64,000 nt of DNA, taken from Spirochaetales bacterium. Lineage in GTDB: Bacteria; Spirochaetota; Spirochaetia; SZUA-6; RPPD01. The notes below the pieces were generated by a model that did not search any database, was not told the origin of the DNA, and saw only the letters and a program-made list of their open reading frames with translations. The position numbers and the translations under genes were made by a program. The number at the start of each line of letters is the position of its first letter. Positions within the stretch are counted from its first letter, which is position 1. Shown here one piece after another: positions 26,467 through 34,138 of the stretch. The DNA is taken from positions 124,001 to 188,000 of the forward strand of contig JAFGGG010000009.1 in assembly GCA_016930675.1 (NCBI GenBank), written 5' to 3'.

Positions 26467-27834
26467 TTATAACGAATTCCGGGCTTTCGCGAAAAAAACT
26501 TCAGGTAATTTGTAAAAATAATTATAGGCAAGCTCTAAACTTTTTATTGATATTTTTTCATCTTTTCCGTGAAACATAGAAGCATAATCATCTATGGAAA
26601 ACTCTTCGTCAAATAGAGAAAAACCATAGACAACCGTGCCTTTATTGCGCCAGAATCTGCCGTCCGTTACACTGCCGATAAACAGCGGAACATAGTATGC
26701 CGTGGGATATACAGGTGATACCACTTCTTTGGTGGCGGTAAATAGAGGCGTTTCCAACGGGGAAACATTGGCAGGGAAATATTCCATAATTTCAATGGTA
26801 AAATATTCATTAAATGGGCCCAATAGCTTTTCTATTTCTTTCACCACATCTTCTACGGTTTGCCCGGGTAAAAGCCTGATGTCGATCTCAATTATACCTG
26901 AATCCGGAATGATGTTTGTTTTACTACCGGCTTTTATCAGGTTTGGACTCATTGTCATACAGCTGGCAGCGTGCAGAAATTTCGCCAGACCGGGTGCTTT
27001 CAGATAAATCTTCTGCAAAACCTTTTTCAATTCTCTCAGGCTGGAAAGTGCTTTCACTTGTTTTTTATCTTCGCCAATGGCTTTGATCATGTTTAAATAC
27101 TCTTCATGAAGAGTATGCTTGGGTTTATAACGCGCAATACGCTCCACCGCCCTGCCGACCTTTACCGCGGCATTGTCGGAATGAAAGGGCAGGCTGCCGT
27201 GTCCTGCCGTGCCTTTTGTCTTTAAGCGCACCCAGACAATACCCTTTTCACCGCAGGATATGGTGATTCCCAGACCCTTTTTGTTATGAATAAAAAATCC
27301 TCCCAATTCCGTGACCATATAGTCGGCTTTAACCTTATCCCAGTGTTTTTCTACAAGCCAGCGCGCGCCCAGTCTGCCCGATGCTTCTTCATCGGCAACA
27401 GCCAAATAAATAAAATCACCGGGAAAGCGGTCTCTTTTATTCACCAGCTCGGCCACGGCTACCGCTTGTGAAGCGGTCATATTGAGCATATCCACCGCAC
27501 CCCGGCCCCAGATATATCCACCGCGCTTATCGCCTGAAAAAGGATCACAGCTCCACTCTTCACTATTGGCCGGAACTACATCCAAATGTCCCATATACAT
27601 AAGAGAAGGAGCTTTGGGGTCCTTGCCGGGGATGCGAACCAGGAGGTTGGAACGTCCCGGATGTGATTCCAATATTGTTGTTTTTATTCCGTGTTTGGAG
27701 AAAAACTTGTTCAGTGTTTCCGCGGAACGTACTTCCTGACCGGAATCCGGAGTGCCGTCATTCACACATTTATTGCGGATAAGCTCCTGCAACAAGGGAA
27801 CCAACTTTTTTTCAACCGTACGGTAACTCGCCAT
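26467..27834 (-). CDS. M20-family metallopeptidase/deacylase
   Basis: 455 residues. M20 motifs: MYMGHLDVVPA (ligand His and catalytic Asp), GRGAVDMLN (bridging Asp), VADEEASG (catalytic and ligand Glu), VTELGG, and a dimerisation domain around 200-330 (GHGSLPFHSDNA). The length and the CPG2/ACY1-like order suggest a dipeptidase or N-acyl amino acid hydrolase of the cytosol. The last residues EVFFAKAR come from the 25-bp repeat. Acylphosphatase lies 12 bp upstream on the same strand, so these are probably cotranscribed. Confidence 0.88.
   Translation of the reverse strand: MASYRTVEKKLVPLLQELIRNKCVNDGTPDSGQEVRSAETLNKFFSKHGIKTTILESHPGRSNLLVRIPGKDPKAPSLMYMGHLDVVPANSEEWSCDPFSGDKRGGYIWGRGAVDMLNMTASQAVAVAELVNKRDRFPGDFIYLAVADEEASGRLGARWLVEKHWDKVKADYMVTELGGFFIHNKKGLGITISCGEKGIVWVRLKTKGTAGHGSLPFHSDNAAVKVGRAVERIARYKPKHTLHEEYLNMIKAIGEDKKQVKALSSLRELKKVLQKIYLKAPGLAKFLHAASCMTMSPNLIKAGSKTNIIPDSGIIEIDIRLLPGQTVEDVVKEIEKLLGPFNEYFTIEIMEYFPANVSPLETPLFTATKEVVSPVYPTAYYVPLFIGSVTDGRFWRNKGTVVYGFSLFDEEFSIDDYASMFHGKDEKISIKSLELAYNYFYKLPEVFFAKARNSL
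26479..26503 (-). repeat. 25-bp direct repeat, copy 2 (inside M20 gene 3' end)
   Basis: Identical to 25379-25403, exactly 1100 bp apart, same orientation. This copy is within the coding end of the M20 gene, and the stop codon of that gene follows three codons later. The TPR lipoprotein gene lies wholly between the two copies. Confidence 0.85.
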
Positions 27835-27846
27835 TATGTATCCTTA

Positions 27847-28161
27847 TTAGAATTCAATCGTAAATCTGTTATATAAACCTCTGTAAGCTACAGGATGAAA
27901 ATCAACCTTCCTCACCAAAGCACCCGGAGGACCCTTTTTCAGCCATGCGGAAAAATTCTCAATACTTTCTTGATCTCCTTCCGCATATACTTCCACACAA
28001 CCGTCAGACATATTTCGCACATACCCCTTTATTCCAAGCCGCCGCGCTAAGCCTTGAGTCGAGTAGCGAAAGCCTACTCCCTGTACCACACCAGAAATCC
28101 GAGCTCTAAATGCTTTATTCTGTCTATTTCCCTTATTTTGTATGTTCAAGGACATCTGCAA
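27847..28161 (-). CDS. acyP: acylphosphatase
   Basis: About 104 residues; the start is uncertain (ATG 28161 or 28155, both inside the preceding receiver gene). The acylphosphatase signature is complete: GVVQGVGFRYSTQGLA with the catalytic Arg, and GYVRNMSDGCVEVYAEG with the catalytic Asn. It hydrolyses acyl phosphates. The N-terminal 17 residues ahead of ARISGVVQG are an unusual basic extension and come from the overlap with the receiver gene. It is third in a four-gene minus-strand run: HTH-receiver, receiver, acylphosphatase, M20 peptidase. Confidence 0.92.
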   Translation of the reverse strand: MQMSLNIQNKGNRQNKAFRARISGVVQGVGFRYSTQGLARRLGIKGYVRNMSDGCVEVYAEGDQESIENFSAWLKKGPPGALVRKVDFHPVAYRGLYNRFTIEF

Positions 28162-28495
28162 TTTCTTTTTCTAATTCGGCATAATCAAAAGGTTTGTAAA
28201 ATACTTTGAACGGAATATGGATATTTGGCTGTAAAAACCCGCTGGTTATAATAATCTTCTTGTCGGAACAGTATTTATTGAGCAAGCGAATCCAGTAATC
28301 ACCGCCTAAAATATCCATCCTGTAATCCGTAACAATAAGATCCACATTATTATCCAACAACTGCTTCAGGGCGCCCACTCCGTCTGAGGCCACAATTACC
28401 TGATATCCCTTTTGCTTCAGAAAATCACGCAAGGTAAGTCTGATTGAATCTTCATCTTCCACGATCAGGATGAGGGCCTGCGATTTTTTAACCAT
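28133..28495 (-). CDS. single-domain response regulator (CheY-like)
   Basis: 120 residues, one receiver domain: acidic pair in LIVEDEDSIR, phospho-acceptor Asp in LIVTDYRMD, Thr/Ser in IIITSGF, and Lys in VFYKPFDY. It overlaps the upstream HTH-receiver gene by 8 bases and the downstream acylphosphatase by about 23-29 bases, so the three are tightly coupled. It probably relays phosphate or works with the adjacent HTH-receiver. The cognate kinase is not adjacent. Confidence 0.9.
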   Translation of the reverse strand: MVKKSQALILIVEDEDSIRLTLRDFLKQKGYQVIVASDGVGALKQLLDNNVDLIVTDYRMDILGGDYWIRLLNKYCSDKKIIITSGFLQPNIHIPFKVFYKPFDYAELEKEIADVLEHTK

Positions 28496-29108
28496 CTTCG
28501 CCTCGATATTTATTCAGCAGATCAAGTATCTTATGCTTCAACTGTTCCAAATCCAAAGGTTTGGCAAAAAATGCATCCGCTCCATTACGGATAATTTCCT
28601 GCTCTTCAATCGGATCATTTAAACCGGTAATGGCTATTATAGCAGGGCTCTGTGCGTTACCGTTTTCTTTTAACTTCTGACACAGCTTATGTCCGTCAAT
28701 GCCGGGCAGGTTTATATCTAAAATGATAATTCCCGGTGTATGCTCTGAAATAAGCTTACCGGCTTCAAATCCATCATACGCCTGTAATACAGTATAATCA
28801 GGAAACTTTTTTAATAGATAGCGTTTTAATAGATCATTGATATCTTCATCATCATCAACAACTAAAATAATATTCCAGGCCAGTTTTTCATCATCCAACT
28901 TTTCAAGCTCTTCCGGTATTCTCATGCCGCGCGAACTTAAAAAATCTATTAGATCATCGGCATATACTCTGTACTGTCCGCCCGGTGTAATAAAAGCCTT
29001 TAAATGCCCGTTTTTTATCCAATTAATTGTAGTTTGATTTACAACTCCGCAGATATTTGCCACTTCAAGAGCAGAAAAAATTCTTACCTTTTTGCCATTT
29101 TTTGCCAT
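28488..29108 (-). CDS. helix-turn-helix protein with C-terminal receiver domain
   Basis: 206 residues from ATG 29108 (AAGGG 8 bases upstream; a TTG start 18 bases earlier is possible). The N-terminal 65 residues are a MerR/excisionase-type winged helix: FSALEVANICGVVNQTTINWIKNG, then the wing GGQYRVYADDLIDFL. The C-terminal half is a receiver: ILVVDDDED, phospho-acceptor Asp in IIILDINLPG, AITG, AKPLD. The order DNA-binding first, receiver last reverses the usual response regulator. It may bind DNA under phosphorylation control, or the receiver may govern the excisionase-like domain. The 5' coding end contains a short tandem ATGGCAAAAA repeat. Confidence 0.88.
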   Translation of the reverse strand: MAKNGKKVRIFSALEVANICGVVNQTTINWIKNGHLKAFITPGGQYRVYADDLIDFLSSRGMRIPEELEKLDDEKLAWNIILVVDDDEDINDLLKRYLLKKFPDYTVLQAYDGFEAGKLISEHTPGIIILDINLPGIDGHKLCQKLKENGNAQSPAIIAITGLNDPIEEQEIIRNGADAFFAKPLDLEQLKHKILDLLNKYRGEDG

Positions 29109-29228
29109 TTTTGTTACCCTTACCAAAAACTTACTTTTATTTAATCTTTCAATTATATAAAATTATAATACTTTTATTTACTATGTCAATCTGTTATCCC
29201 TCAATTTTAAATTAAGGCTTGCTTTTTT

Positions 29229-29930
29229 ATGAAAGAAATGTACAAAATAAGAACTGCTGTGAAAAACAATTTTAGACAAGCAGTTACAGATTATCGCTAT
29301 TTAAAAAATAAAAACTATTCCGATAAATCCTCCTTAAAACTGGTTGGTGATCGTTACCGGCTTTCAAAAATTGAGCGCAACTGCCTCCTTCGCGGTATCG
29401 TGGATACGACTACCAGCATAAAAAGAAAAAATAAGCTGATCGGATCCGAACAAATAGCACATCAGCACCTGGGAATTGATTGGTATAATGTGCTTATTAC
29501 TATAGAAAGTTATTTAAAGGGACATTTTCTCTTTTTAGCTGATGACGGCGTGATTAGAGATACTTCAGCTATCCATGGCAGCTACAGACAAAGCAAAATT
29601 ACGGAACGGGCGATTGAGATAATAGGCAATACCCTCGTTATTATAAAACCGAAGGAGATGAGCATAGCTATTGACTCACCGATATCACATTCGAAAGAAA
29701 TGGCGGATGATCTGCGCCGCAGATTTAATAAGCTACTGACCATGCCTTGTTTTCTATCACTTGCGCATTCAGCCGATTTTGAACTGAAAAGATACCGGGG
29801 AGTAGTCGCGTCATCAGATTCGGTTATAATGGATAGTGCGGAAAAAATCTTTGATTTGGCACATTTTAGCCTGCATACCTACTTTCAGTTTCAGCCAAAA
29901 CCTCTGGATGAGTATATCTTTCATGAGTAG
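29229..29930 (+). CDS. DUF434/DUF5616-type protein
   Basis: 233 residues. The N-terminal part (AVTDYRYLKNKNYSDKSSLK, LVGDRYRLSKIERNCLLRG) is the DUF434 signature as I remember it, and the following part (IDWYNVLITIESYLKG, ADDGVIRDTSAIHGSYR) matches the associated DUF5616 region, with conserved Asp, Arg and His residues that hint at a nucleic-acid or metal function. No function is established to my knowledge. The start has only a weak AAGG at 11 bases. Divergent from the HTH-receiver gene and convergent with recX. Confidence 0.75.
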   Translation: MKEMYKIRTAVKNNFRQAVTDYRYLKNKNYSDKSSLKLVGDRYRLSKIERNCLLRGIVDTTTSIKRKNKLIGSEQIAHQHLGIDWYNVLITIESYLKGHFLFLADDGVIRDTSAIHGSYRQSKITERAIEIIGNTLVIIKPKEMSIAIDSPISHSKEMADDLRRRFNKLLTMPCFLSLAHSADFELKRYRGVVASSDSVIMDSAEKIFDLAHFSLHTYFQFQPKPLDEYIFHE

Positions 29931-29941
29931 ACTGTCATTTG

Positions 29942-30601
29942 TTAAGAAATAATATTCTTATGTTTTAAGGCTTTGAGAATTAAATTGACGGGAAATCCTC
30001 TTGTTTTGAGTCTTCTTATGAGTTTTTCGGGAGTGTCATGTCTGCTCATTCTTATTTTTTCCAATAGTTTTAAAAGATTGCCATACTCTTCCTGTTCAGA
30101 ATATAAGGCAACTATTTCTTCGGCTATTTTTCTTGTAACTCCGGTACGCATTAATCCGGCACATAGGGAAAATCTTCCTTCATGACGACGCTTAATCCGA
30201 GAATCTATCCATAACCTGGCGAACTCTCTGTCATCCAGATATCCGAGTTCTGCAAGGTTATCCAGCACATATGAAATATCATGCTGTTCAAAGCCTTTTT
30301 TTTCAAGTTTTTTTTCAAGCTGATAATACGAATGAGGTCTTTGTGAAAGAAAAAGCAGAGTTTTTTTTTGAATCTCCAGCCTTACCGATTGAGACAACAA
30401 CTCTTGTTTTGTCCGTACCTTAATAATCTGACCTCGGTAGAGGGCATGGTCTCTGATAATATCATTTAAGATAATAATAGCTGTTTTATCTGAGAATGTT
30501 AGTTTTCGTTTATTATGCTGTCCTGCCTGCTTGGTAATTGAGACCAGAGTTAATTTAGCGTTTTGAGAATTGGAATCTTCTACGAGCGCCTCTTCTTCCA
30601 T
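29942..30601 (-). CDS. recX: regulatory protein RecX
   Basis: 219 residues. Three-helix RecX repeats are visible ([59 protein letters not shown], and a third near the C-terminus). RecX binds RecA filaments and restrains recombinase activity. The N-terminal 60 residues form an extra beta-rich part common in longer RecX proteins. If the ATG at 30601 is the start, the gene overlaps rpsI by 47 bases; no clear Shine-Dalgarno is seen. recA is not in the window. Confidence 0.85.
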   Translation of the reverse strand: MEEEALVEDSNSQNAKLTLVSITKQAGQHNKRKLTFSDKTAIIILNDIIRDHALYRGQIIKVRTKQELLSQSVRLEIQKKTLLFLSQRPHSYYQLEKKLEKKGFEQHDISYVLDNLAELGYLDDREFARLWIDSRIKRRHEGRFSLCAGLMRTGVTRKIAEEIVALYSEQEEYGNLLKLLEKIRMSRHDTPEKLIRRLKTRGFPVNLILKALKHKNIIS

Positions 30602-30947
30602 ATTTCTTTCGCTCTACCATACGCGGATCTCGGGTAAGAAGACCATTGCTTTTAAGTGACGCGGTATTTGATGAGTCCGCCTTCACGAGTACACGGGCTA
30701 TTCCGTGTCTTATAGCGCCGGCCTGACTGGAAACACCGCCACCTTTTACCGAAACCAATAAATCATAATTAGTGAGATTATCAGTAATTTGCAAGGGCTG
30801 TTTAACAATAATCTGATGCCAGGCCAAAGGGAAATAATCTTCTATTTTTTCTTTATTAATAGTAATCTCTCCCTTGCCTTTTCTCAAAAAAACACGTGCT
30901 ACTGATGTTTTTCTTCTTCCTGTTGCAATACTCAAGTTTTTTACCAA
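30555..30947 (-). CDS. rpsI: 30S ribosomal protein S9
   Basis: 130 residues, full length. N-terminal [14 protein letters not shown] and the conserved basic tail [13 protein letters not shown]...[10 protein letters not shown], which reaches the P-site tRNA in the ribosome. It directly follows rplM, the universal bacterial order. The 3' end overlaps recX. Confidence 0.98.
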   Translation of the reverse strand: MVKNLSIATGRRKTSVARVFLRKGKGEITINKEKIEDYFPLAWHQIIVKQPLQITDNLTNYDLLVSVKGGGVSSQAGAIRHGIARVLVKADSSNTASLKSNGLLTRDPRMVERKKYGRRGARRRFQFSKR

Positions 30948-30976
30948 TTGTATTCTCCTCTAAGCAATATCATAAA

Positions 30977-31405
30977 TCAGACTTCCAAAACTTCCGGCAT
31001 CTGAGCACTGTGCGGATGATCTGATCCTGCATACACTTTTACATTCTTAAACAGTTTTCTCCCTAAACGCCCCTTGGGAAGCATGCCTTTTATCGCATGC
31101 TCCAAAGGAAAGGTCGGTTTTCTCTGTATTACTTTAGCAAGACTTTCAGTCTTTATTCCACCGGGATATCCTGTATGGTGGTAATAATTTTTCTGCTGAA
31201 GCTTCCGGCCGGTAACTTTAATTTTCCCTGCGTTTATTATTACAATCTTATCACCCACTTCCAAATGTGGTGTATAGATCGGTTTTTGCTTACCCCTTAA
31301 AACCGGCACTACTTTCGCGGCTACTCGGCCCAGGGTTTTTCCCTCCGCATTTACCAGATACCATTTGTGAGTAATGTCCTTCTTTTTAGCAAAAATCGTT
31401 CTCAT
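30977..31405 (-). CDS. rplM: 50S ribosomal protein L13
   Basis: 142 residues, full length. Typical features: WYLVNAEGKTLGRVAAKVV, LRGKQKPIYTPH, YYHHTGYPGG, HAIKGMLPKGRLGR, and YAGSDHPHSAQMP. First gene of the rplM-rpsI(-recX) operon. A perfect TTGACA (31469-31474 on the minus strand) lies about 65 bases upstream of the start with AT-rich -10 candidates after it. Confidence 0.98.
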   Translation of the reverse strand: MRTIFAKKKDITHKWYLVNAEGKTLGRVAAKVVPVLRGKQKPIYTPHLEVGDKIVIINAGKIKVTGRKLQQKNYYHHTGYPGGIKTESLAKVIQRKPTFPLEHAIKGMLPKGRLGRKLFKNVKVYAGSDHPHSAQMPEVLEV

Positions 31406-31468
31406 AATATATTACCTTTATTGTGAATTAATATAAAGAGCACATATAGTTACATAATACTGTAATTA

Positions 31469-31474
31469 TGTCAA
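31469..31474 (-). promoter_or_regulatory. rplM: probable -35 box of rplM-rpsI operon
   Basis: A perfect TTGACA on the minus strand about 65 bases before the rplM start. The -10 that should follow at 16-18 bases is poorly defined (AACTAT or TAACTA), so this is tentative. Confidence 0.3.
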
Positions 31475-31485
31475 GCGGTTTAGAT

Positions 31486-31719
31486 TTATTCTTCTTTGCT
31501 TGCGGTTTTCTCTTCTTTTTTTGCCTCGATCTTGTCTTTAATATCCGCTATTCCAATAAAAAAAGCAATAATTCCTATTAAAAGGGCTAGAATAGGTGCT
31601 CCGCCTTTAAAGAATTCAACCACGAACGGCCACCAATCACGACCGTAAAGTATATCCGCAGGTAATACCGTCCATACAGCAGCAGCGATAAATATCAACC
31701 CAATAATGAGTGCAATCAT
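31486..31719 (-). CDS. small membrane protein with two helices
   Basis: 77 residues. Two hydrophobic segments (IALIIGLIFIAAAVWTVL and PILALLIGIIAFFIGIADI) flank a short polar loop with GRDWWPFVVEFFKGG; the C-terminus is a charged tail of Lys and Glu. The composition and good start context (GGGGG upstream) support a real gene. I know of small spirochaetal proteins with this layout but not of a function. Confidence 0.65.
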   Translation of the reverse strand: MIALIIGLIFIAAAVWTVLPADILYGRDWWPFVVEFFKGGAPILALLIGIIAFFIGIADIKDKIEAKKEEKTASKEE

Positions 31720-32043
31720 TAATAAACCCCCTTTTGATATATAATAAGTTCCTTCTGCAAAGATATTTATTTTTCTAATAATGTCAACTCCTTTTTTGAA
31801 GTTTTTTTAACATGCCACAAGCAAAGCTGGCGGTATAGCGGGGGAACACCCCATAGGGGAGCGATGTGGGCGAAAAAGCCATCACCATACGCGGCGGCTT
31901 TTTCGGAAGTGAATACACCCAATATCGGAATATATATTCATGTTTGGATCCTAAATAAATAAAAAAACATGTTCCGACCACTTGCACAAGAAGTTATTTT
32001 TTATTAGCTTATGCCTATAATATCTTAATTAAAGGAGTTCAAA
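31720..32043. other. intergenic region with several inverted repeats
   Basis: No convincing gene. It contains: GGGGG-aaca-CCCC at 31840-31852 with a second GGGG at 31856-31859; a perfect 10-bp inverted repeat CGAAAAAGCC (31871-31880) / GGCTTTTTCG (31896-31905) around a 15-base loop; and CATGTTT (31939-31945) / AAACATG (31965-31971). A short minus-strand reading frame of 67 codons spans most of this but lacks a Shine-Dalgarno and any recognisable motif. The structure is what one expects of a repeat element or structured RNA. The last 20 bases hold the AAGGAG of the ferredoxin gene. Confidence 0.5.
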
Positions 32044-32229
32044 ATGAAGGTCAAAATCGACGCCGATTTATGTACAGGATGCGCACTGTGTACGGACAGC
32101 CTTCCTGAAATATTTGTAATGGCTGACGATGTTGCTGAAGTAGCTACACCTAACGTACCGGCTAATCAAGAAGCCGCAGTTCAAGAAGCCGCAGACGATT
32201 GTCCGGCAGAAGCAATTATAATTGAATAA
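32044..32229 (+). CDS. single-cluster 4Fe-4S ferredoxin
   Basis: 61 residues, AAGGAG 6 bases upstream. Cluster ligands: C-x2-C-x2-C in LCTGCALC near the N-terminus and a fourth Cys in DDCPAEAI near the C-terminus, the pattern of monocluster bacterial ferredoxins such as those of Desulfovibrio and Thermotoga. It carries low-potential electrons in the cytosol; the partner enzymes are not nearby. A strong terminator follows directly, so it is a single-gene unit. Confidence 0.92.
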   Translation: MKVKIDADLCTGCALCTDSLPEIFVMADDVAEVATPNVPANQEAAVQEAADDCPAEAIIIE

Positions 32230-32234
32230 TAGAG

Positions 32235-32262
32235 AGGCCCTTTTTAAAAAAAGGGCCTTTAA
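32235..32262 (+). terminator. intrinsic terminator after ferredoxin
   Basis: AGGCCCTTTTT (32235-32245) pairs with AAAAAGGGCCT (32248-32258), followed by TTAAAA. The 11-bp stem with its A/T-rich top begins 6 bases after the stop codon. Nearly symmetric, so it may work on both strands. Confidence 0.8.
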
Positions 32263-32374
32263 AATGTAAAAAAGTATATTAGTTCTTTTTTTTCTTCGTT
32301 CGCTAAGATATCGGTGATATTAAATTCAGTACTTAACAAGAACGGCAATTTCAAATTTGATTTACTAAAAATAT

Positions 32375-32402
32375 TTGCCATATCACAAAAACATGGTACA
32401 AT
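32375..32402 (+). promoter_or_regulatory. candidate promoter of PQQ-propeller gene
   Basis: TTGCCA (32375-32380), 16-base spacer, TACAAT (32397-32402). Transcription would start 6-8 bases later, only a few bases before ATG 32413, giving a leaderless or very short-leader mRNA. No Shine-Dalgarno is seen before that ATG. Tentative, given the AT-rich context. Confidence 0.35.
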
Positions 32403-32412
32403 TAATACTATA

Positions 32413-34122
32413 ATGAAGAAGTACATCCTCATTTTAAGCATATTGTTCTGTGCTTTTGTAGTGTGCACCTCATTTCTCGCCCCGCCGGGAGAACAGTTAT
32501 GGCGCTTTATTACAGGTGGAAGAATCCGGTCCCAACCGGCGGTAGGATACAACGGAATTGTATATGCTATCTCCGAAGACAGGTATCTTTATGCCCTCAA
32601 TTCAGAAGGGGTCTCCTTATGGCGGAGTGATCTTAAAGAACGGGTGAGCGATTGTTTTACTATTGGTTACGATGGCAGCATCTATATCGGATTGAAAAAT
32701 GGAATCATAATCGCTCTTAATCCGCACGGTAAAATAATTTGGAAGTTTAATACCAAAGAACCATTAAAATACTCACCAGCTTTGCATGGTGACGGAACGC
32801 TTTATTTTATAACAGACCAAGGCACTATTTTTGCCCTTTCCCATACCGGGACTGCCTGCTGGAAGAAAAACCTGGACTTGTGTCCGTCAGGCAGCCCTGT
32901 GGCAGACGCCGACGGCACGCTTTATATTCCCCTTAACGATCAAAAACTCTCAGCCCTTTATCCCTGGGGGGAAGAAAAATGGCAGCTCTCACTTAAAGGC
33001 AATCCCCGCACACCTGCGATTGCCGCGGACGGCACACTTGTTTTAGGAACCGATCTGGGTAATCTATACACGATACATCCGAACGGGCGAATCTTATGGT
33101 CATTCACTTTCAACACAGAAGTCTTAAGTCCTATTATCGGTAGGAACGGGACTATTTACGGTACCTTAAAAAACGGGCAGGTGTTTTGTATTGATAAACA
33201 CGGTGAACTGCTATGGATCGTGAGTGTGGGTGCAGCGTTATCCCGCTCCTGCGTCATAGGCTCAAGCGGTACACTTTATGTTTCAGCGGATGAAAACCAC
33301 CTCTCCGCCCTCTCCCCCAGCGGAACCGTTCTTTGGTCGCAACAAATACAGGGAGAAATGACAGACCTCATGCTTTCCCGGCAAGGTATTCTCTATGCCG
33401 GATCAAGCGACTGGTCGCTTTATGCATTTAAAGCGGAAACAGCAATGGCAAGCCCGTGGCCTCAATATCAACATGATGCTTTGCATTCGGGGCAGTCGTC
33501 AAGAAAATTAGCAAGAGTTTCGATTGAGGATCTTTACGGAAATAACCCGGACTATCTCTATTTCAAAAATTTATTACTATCTTTTAACCCATATCTCATG
33601 CAAAAGGGCCTGGATGAAATCCAGCAACGATATGATGCTTTAGCCATAACATCAAGCAGGAATTATTTATTCTTTCTCTTAGGCAAGGTCGCGGGTATCA
33701 GTATTACGGAAATCGATAAGTATTATAATTATCCTGAGGACGGTTATTCCAGAATCCGGGAACAAGCTTGCAGACTATATACACTGCTCGGCGGATTTTA
33801 TGCTCGCGATTTGCTTTTGCATTTAATTGAAGATGAAAAGGAAATGAGCATGAAAGCCGTGGCTATCCGCTGTCTAGGCATACTCCAGAGCGATCCGGAA
33901 GGGAGCGCGGTAAACCACATGGCATCTTTGATTTTATCAGGCAGGGGAAATACCCCCGATAACAGCCTGGCGCGAGATATTACGCATACATTGCGTAATA
34001 TTGCTTACTACAATGGCGCACTACCGGCAAGCGGAATAAAAACACTGTTAACTATCAGTCAGGGGCACTATTTAAAAAATGTGAAAGAACAGGCTTTGAC
34101 TGTATTACAGGAAATTCAATAA
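32413..34122 (+). CDS. secreted PQQ-like beta-propeller protein with helical C-terminal domain
   Basis: 569 residues from ATG 32413, which gives a proper signal peptide (MKKYILILSILFCAFVVC). Residues about 30-360 are repeated PQQ-propeller blades: 'L-W-R/K...G-x-I-Y-x-G-x-x-D-x-x-L-Y-A-L' appears at least seven times (for example DGSIYIGLKNGIIIALNPHG and NGTIYGTLKNGQVFCIDKHG). Residues about 390-569 are helical and HEAT-like (IREQACRLYTLLGG, MSMKAVAIRCLGILQSD), including a repeat-unit loss and gain pattern. No catalytic residues are evident. Acts outside the cytoplasm, perhaps as an envelope scaffold. 16 bp before the P83/100 gene and likely cotranscribed. Confidence 0.85.
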   Translation: MKKYILILSILFCAFVVCTSFLAPPGEQLWRFITGGRIRSQPAVGYNGIVYAISEDRYLYALNSEGVSLWRSDLKERVSDCFTIGYDGSIYIGLKNGIIIALNPHGKIIWKFNTKEPLKYSPALHGDGTLYFITDQGTIFALSHTGTACWKKNLDLCPSGSPVADADGTLYIPLNDQKLSALYPWGEEKWQLSLKGNPRTPAIAADGTLVLGTDLGNLYTIHPNGRILWSFTFNTEVLSPIIGRNGTIYGTLKNGQVFCIDKHGELLWIVSVGAALSRSCVIGSSGTLYVSADENHLSALSPSGTVLWSQQIQGEMTDLMLSRQGILYAGSSDWSLYAFKAETAMASPWPQYQHDALHSGQSSRKLARVSIEDLYGNNPDYLYFKNLLLSFNPYLMQKGLDEIQQRYDALAITSSRNYLFFLLGKVAGISITEIDKYYNYPEDGYSRIREQACRLYTLLGGFYARDLLLHLIEDEKEMSMKAVAIRCLGILQSDPEGSAVNHMASLILSGRGNTPDNSLARDITHTLRNIAYYNGALPASGIKTLLTISQGHYLKNVKEQALTVLQEIQ

Positions 34123-34138
34123 TCAAGGAGAGGGAATT

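Noticed and set aside
25379-26503. Insertion sequence or integron cassette
   Set aside because: The repeats flank only a TPR lipoprotein gene; no transposase, integrase, terminal inverted repeats or attC-like site was found.
31784-31987. 67-codon minus-strand frame in the inverted-repeat region
   Set aside because: No Shine-Dalgarno, no recognisable motif, and the frame follows from the palindromic sequence; treated as intergenic structure instead.
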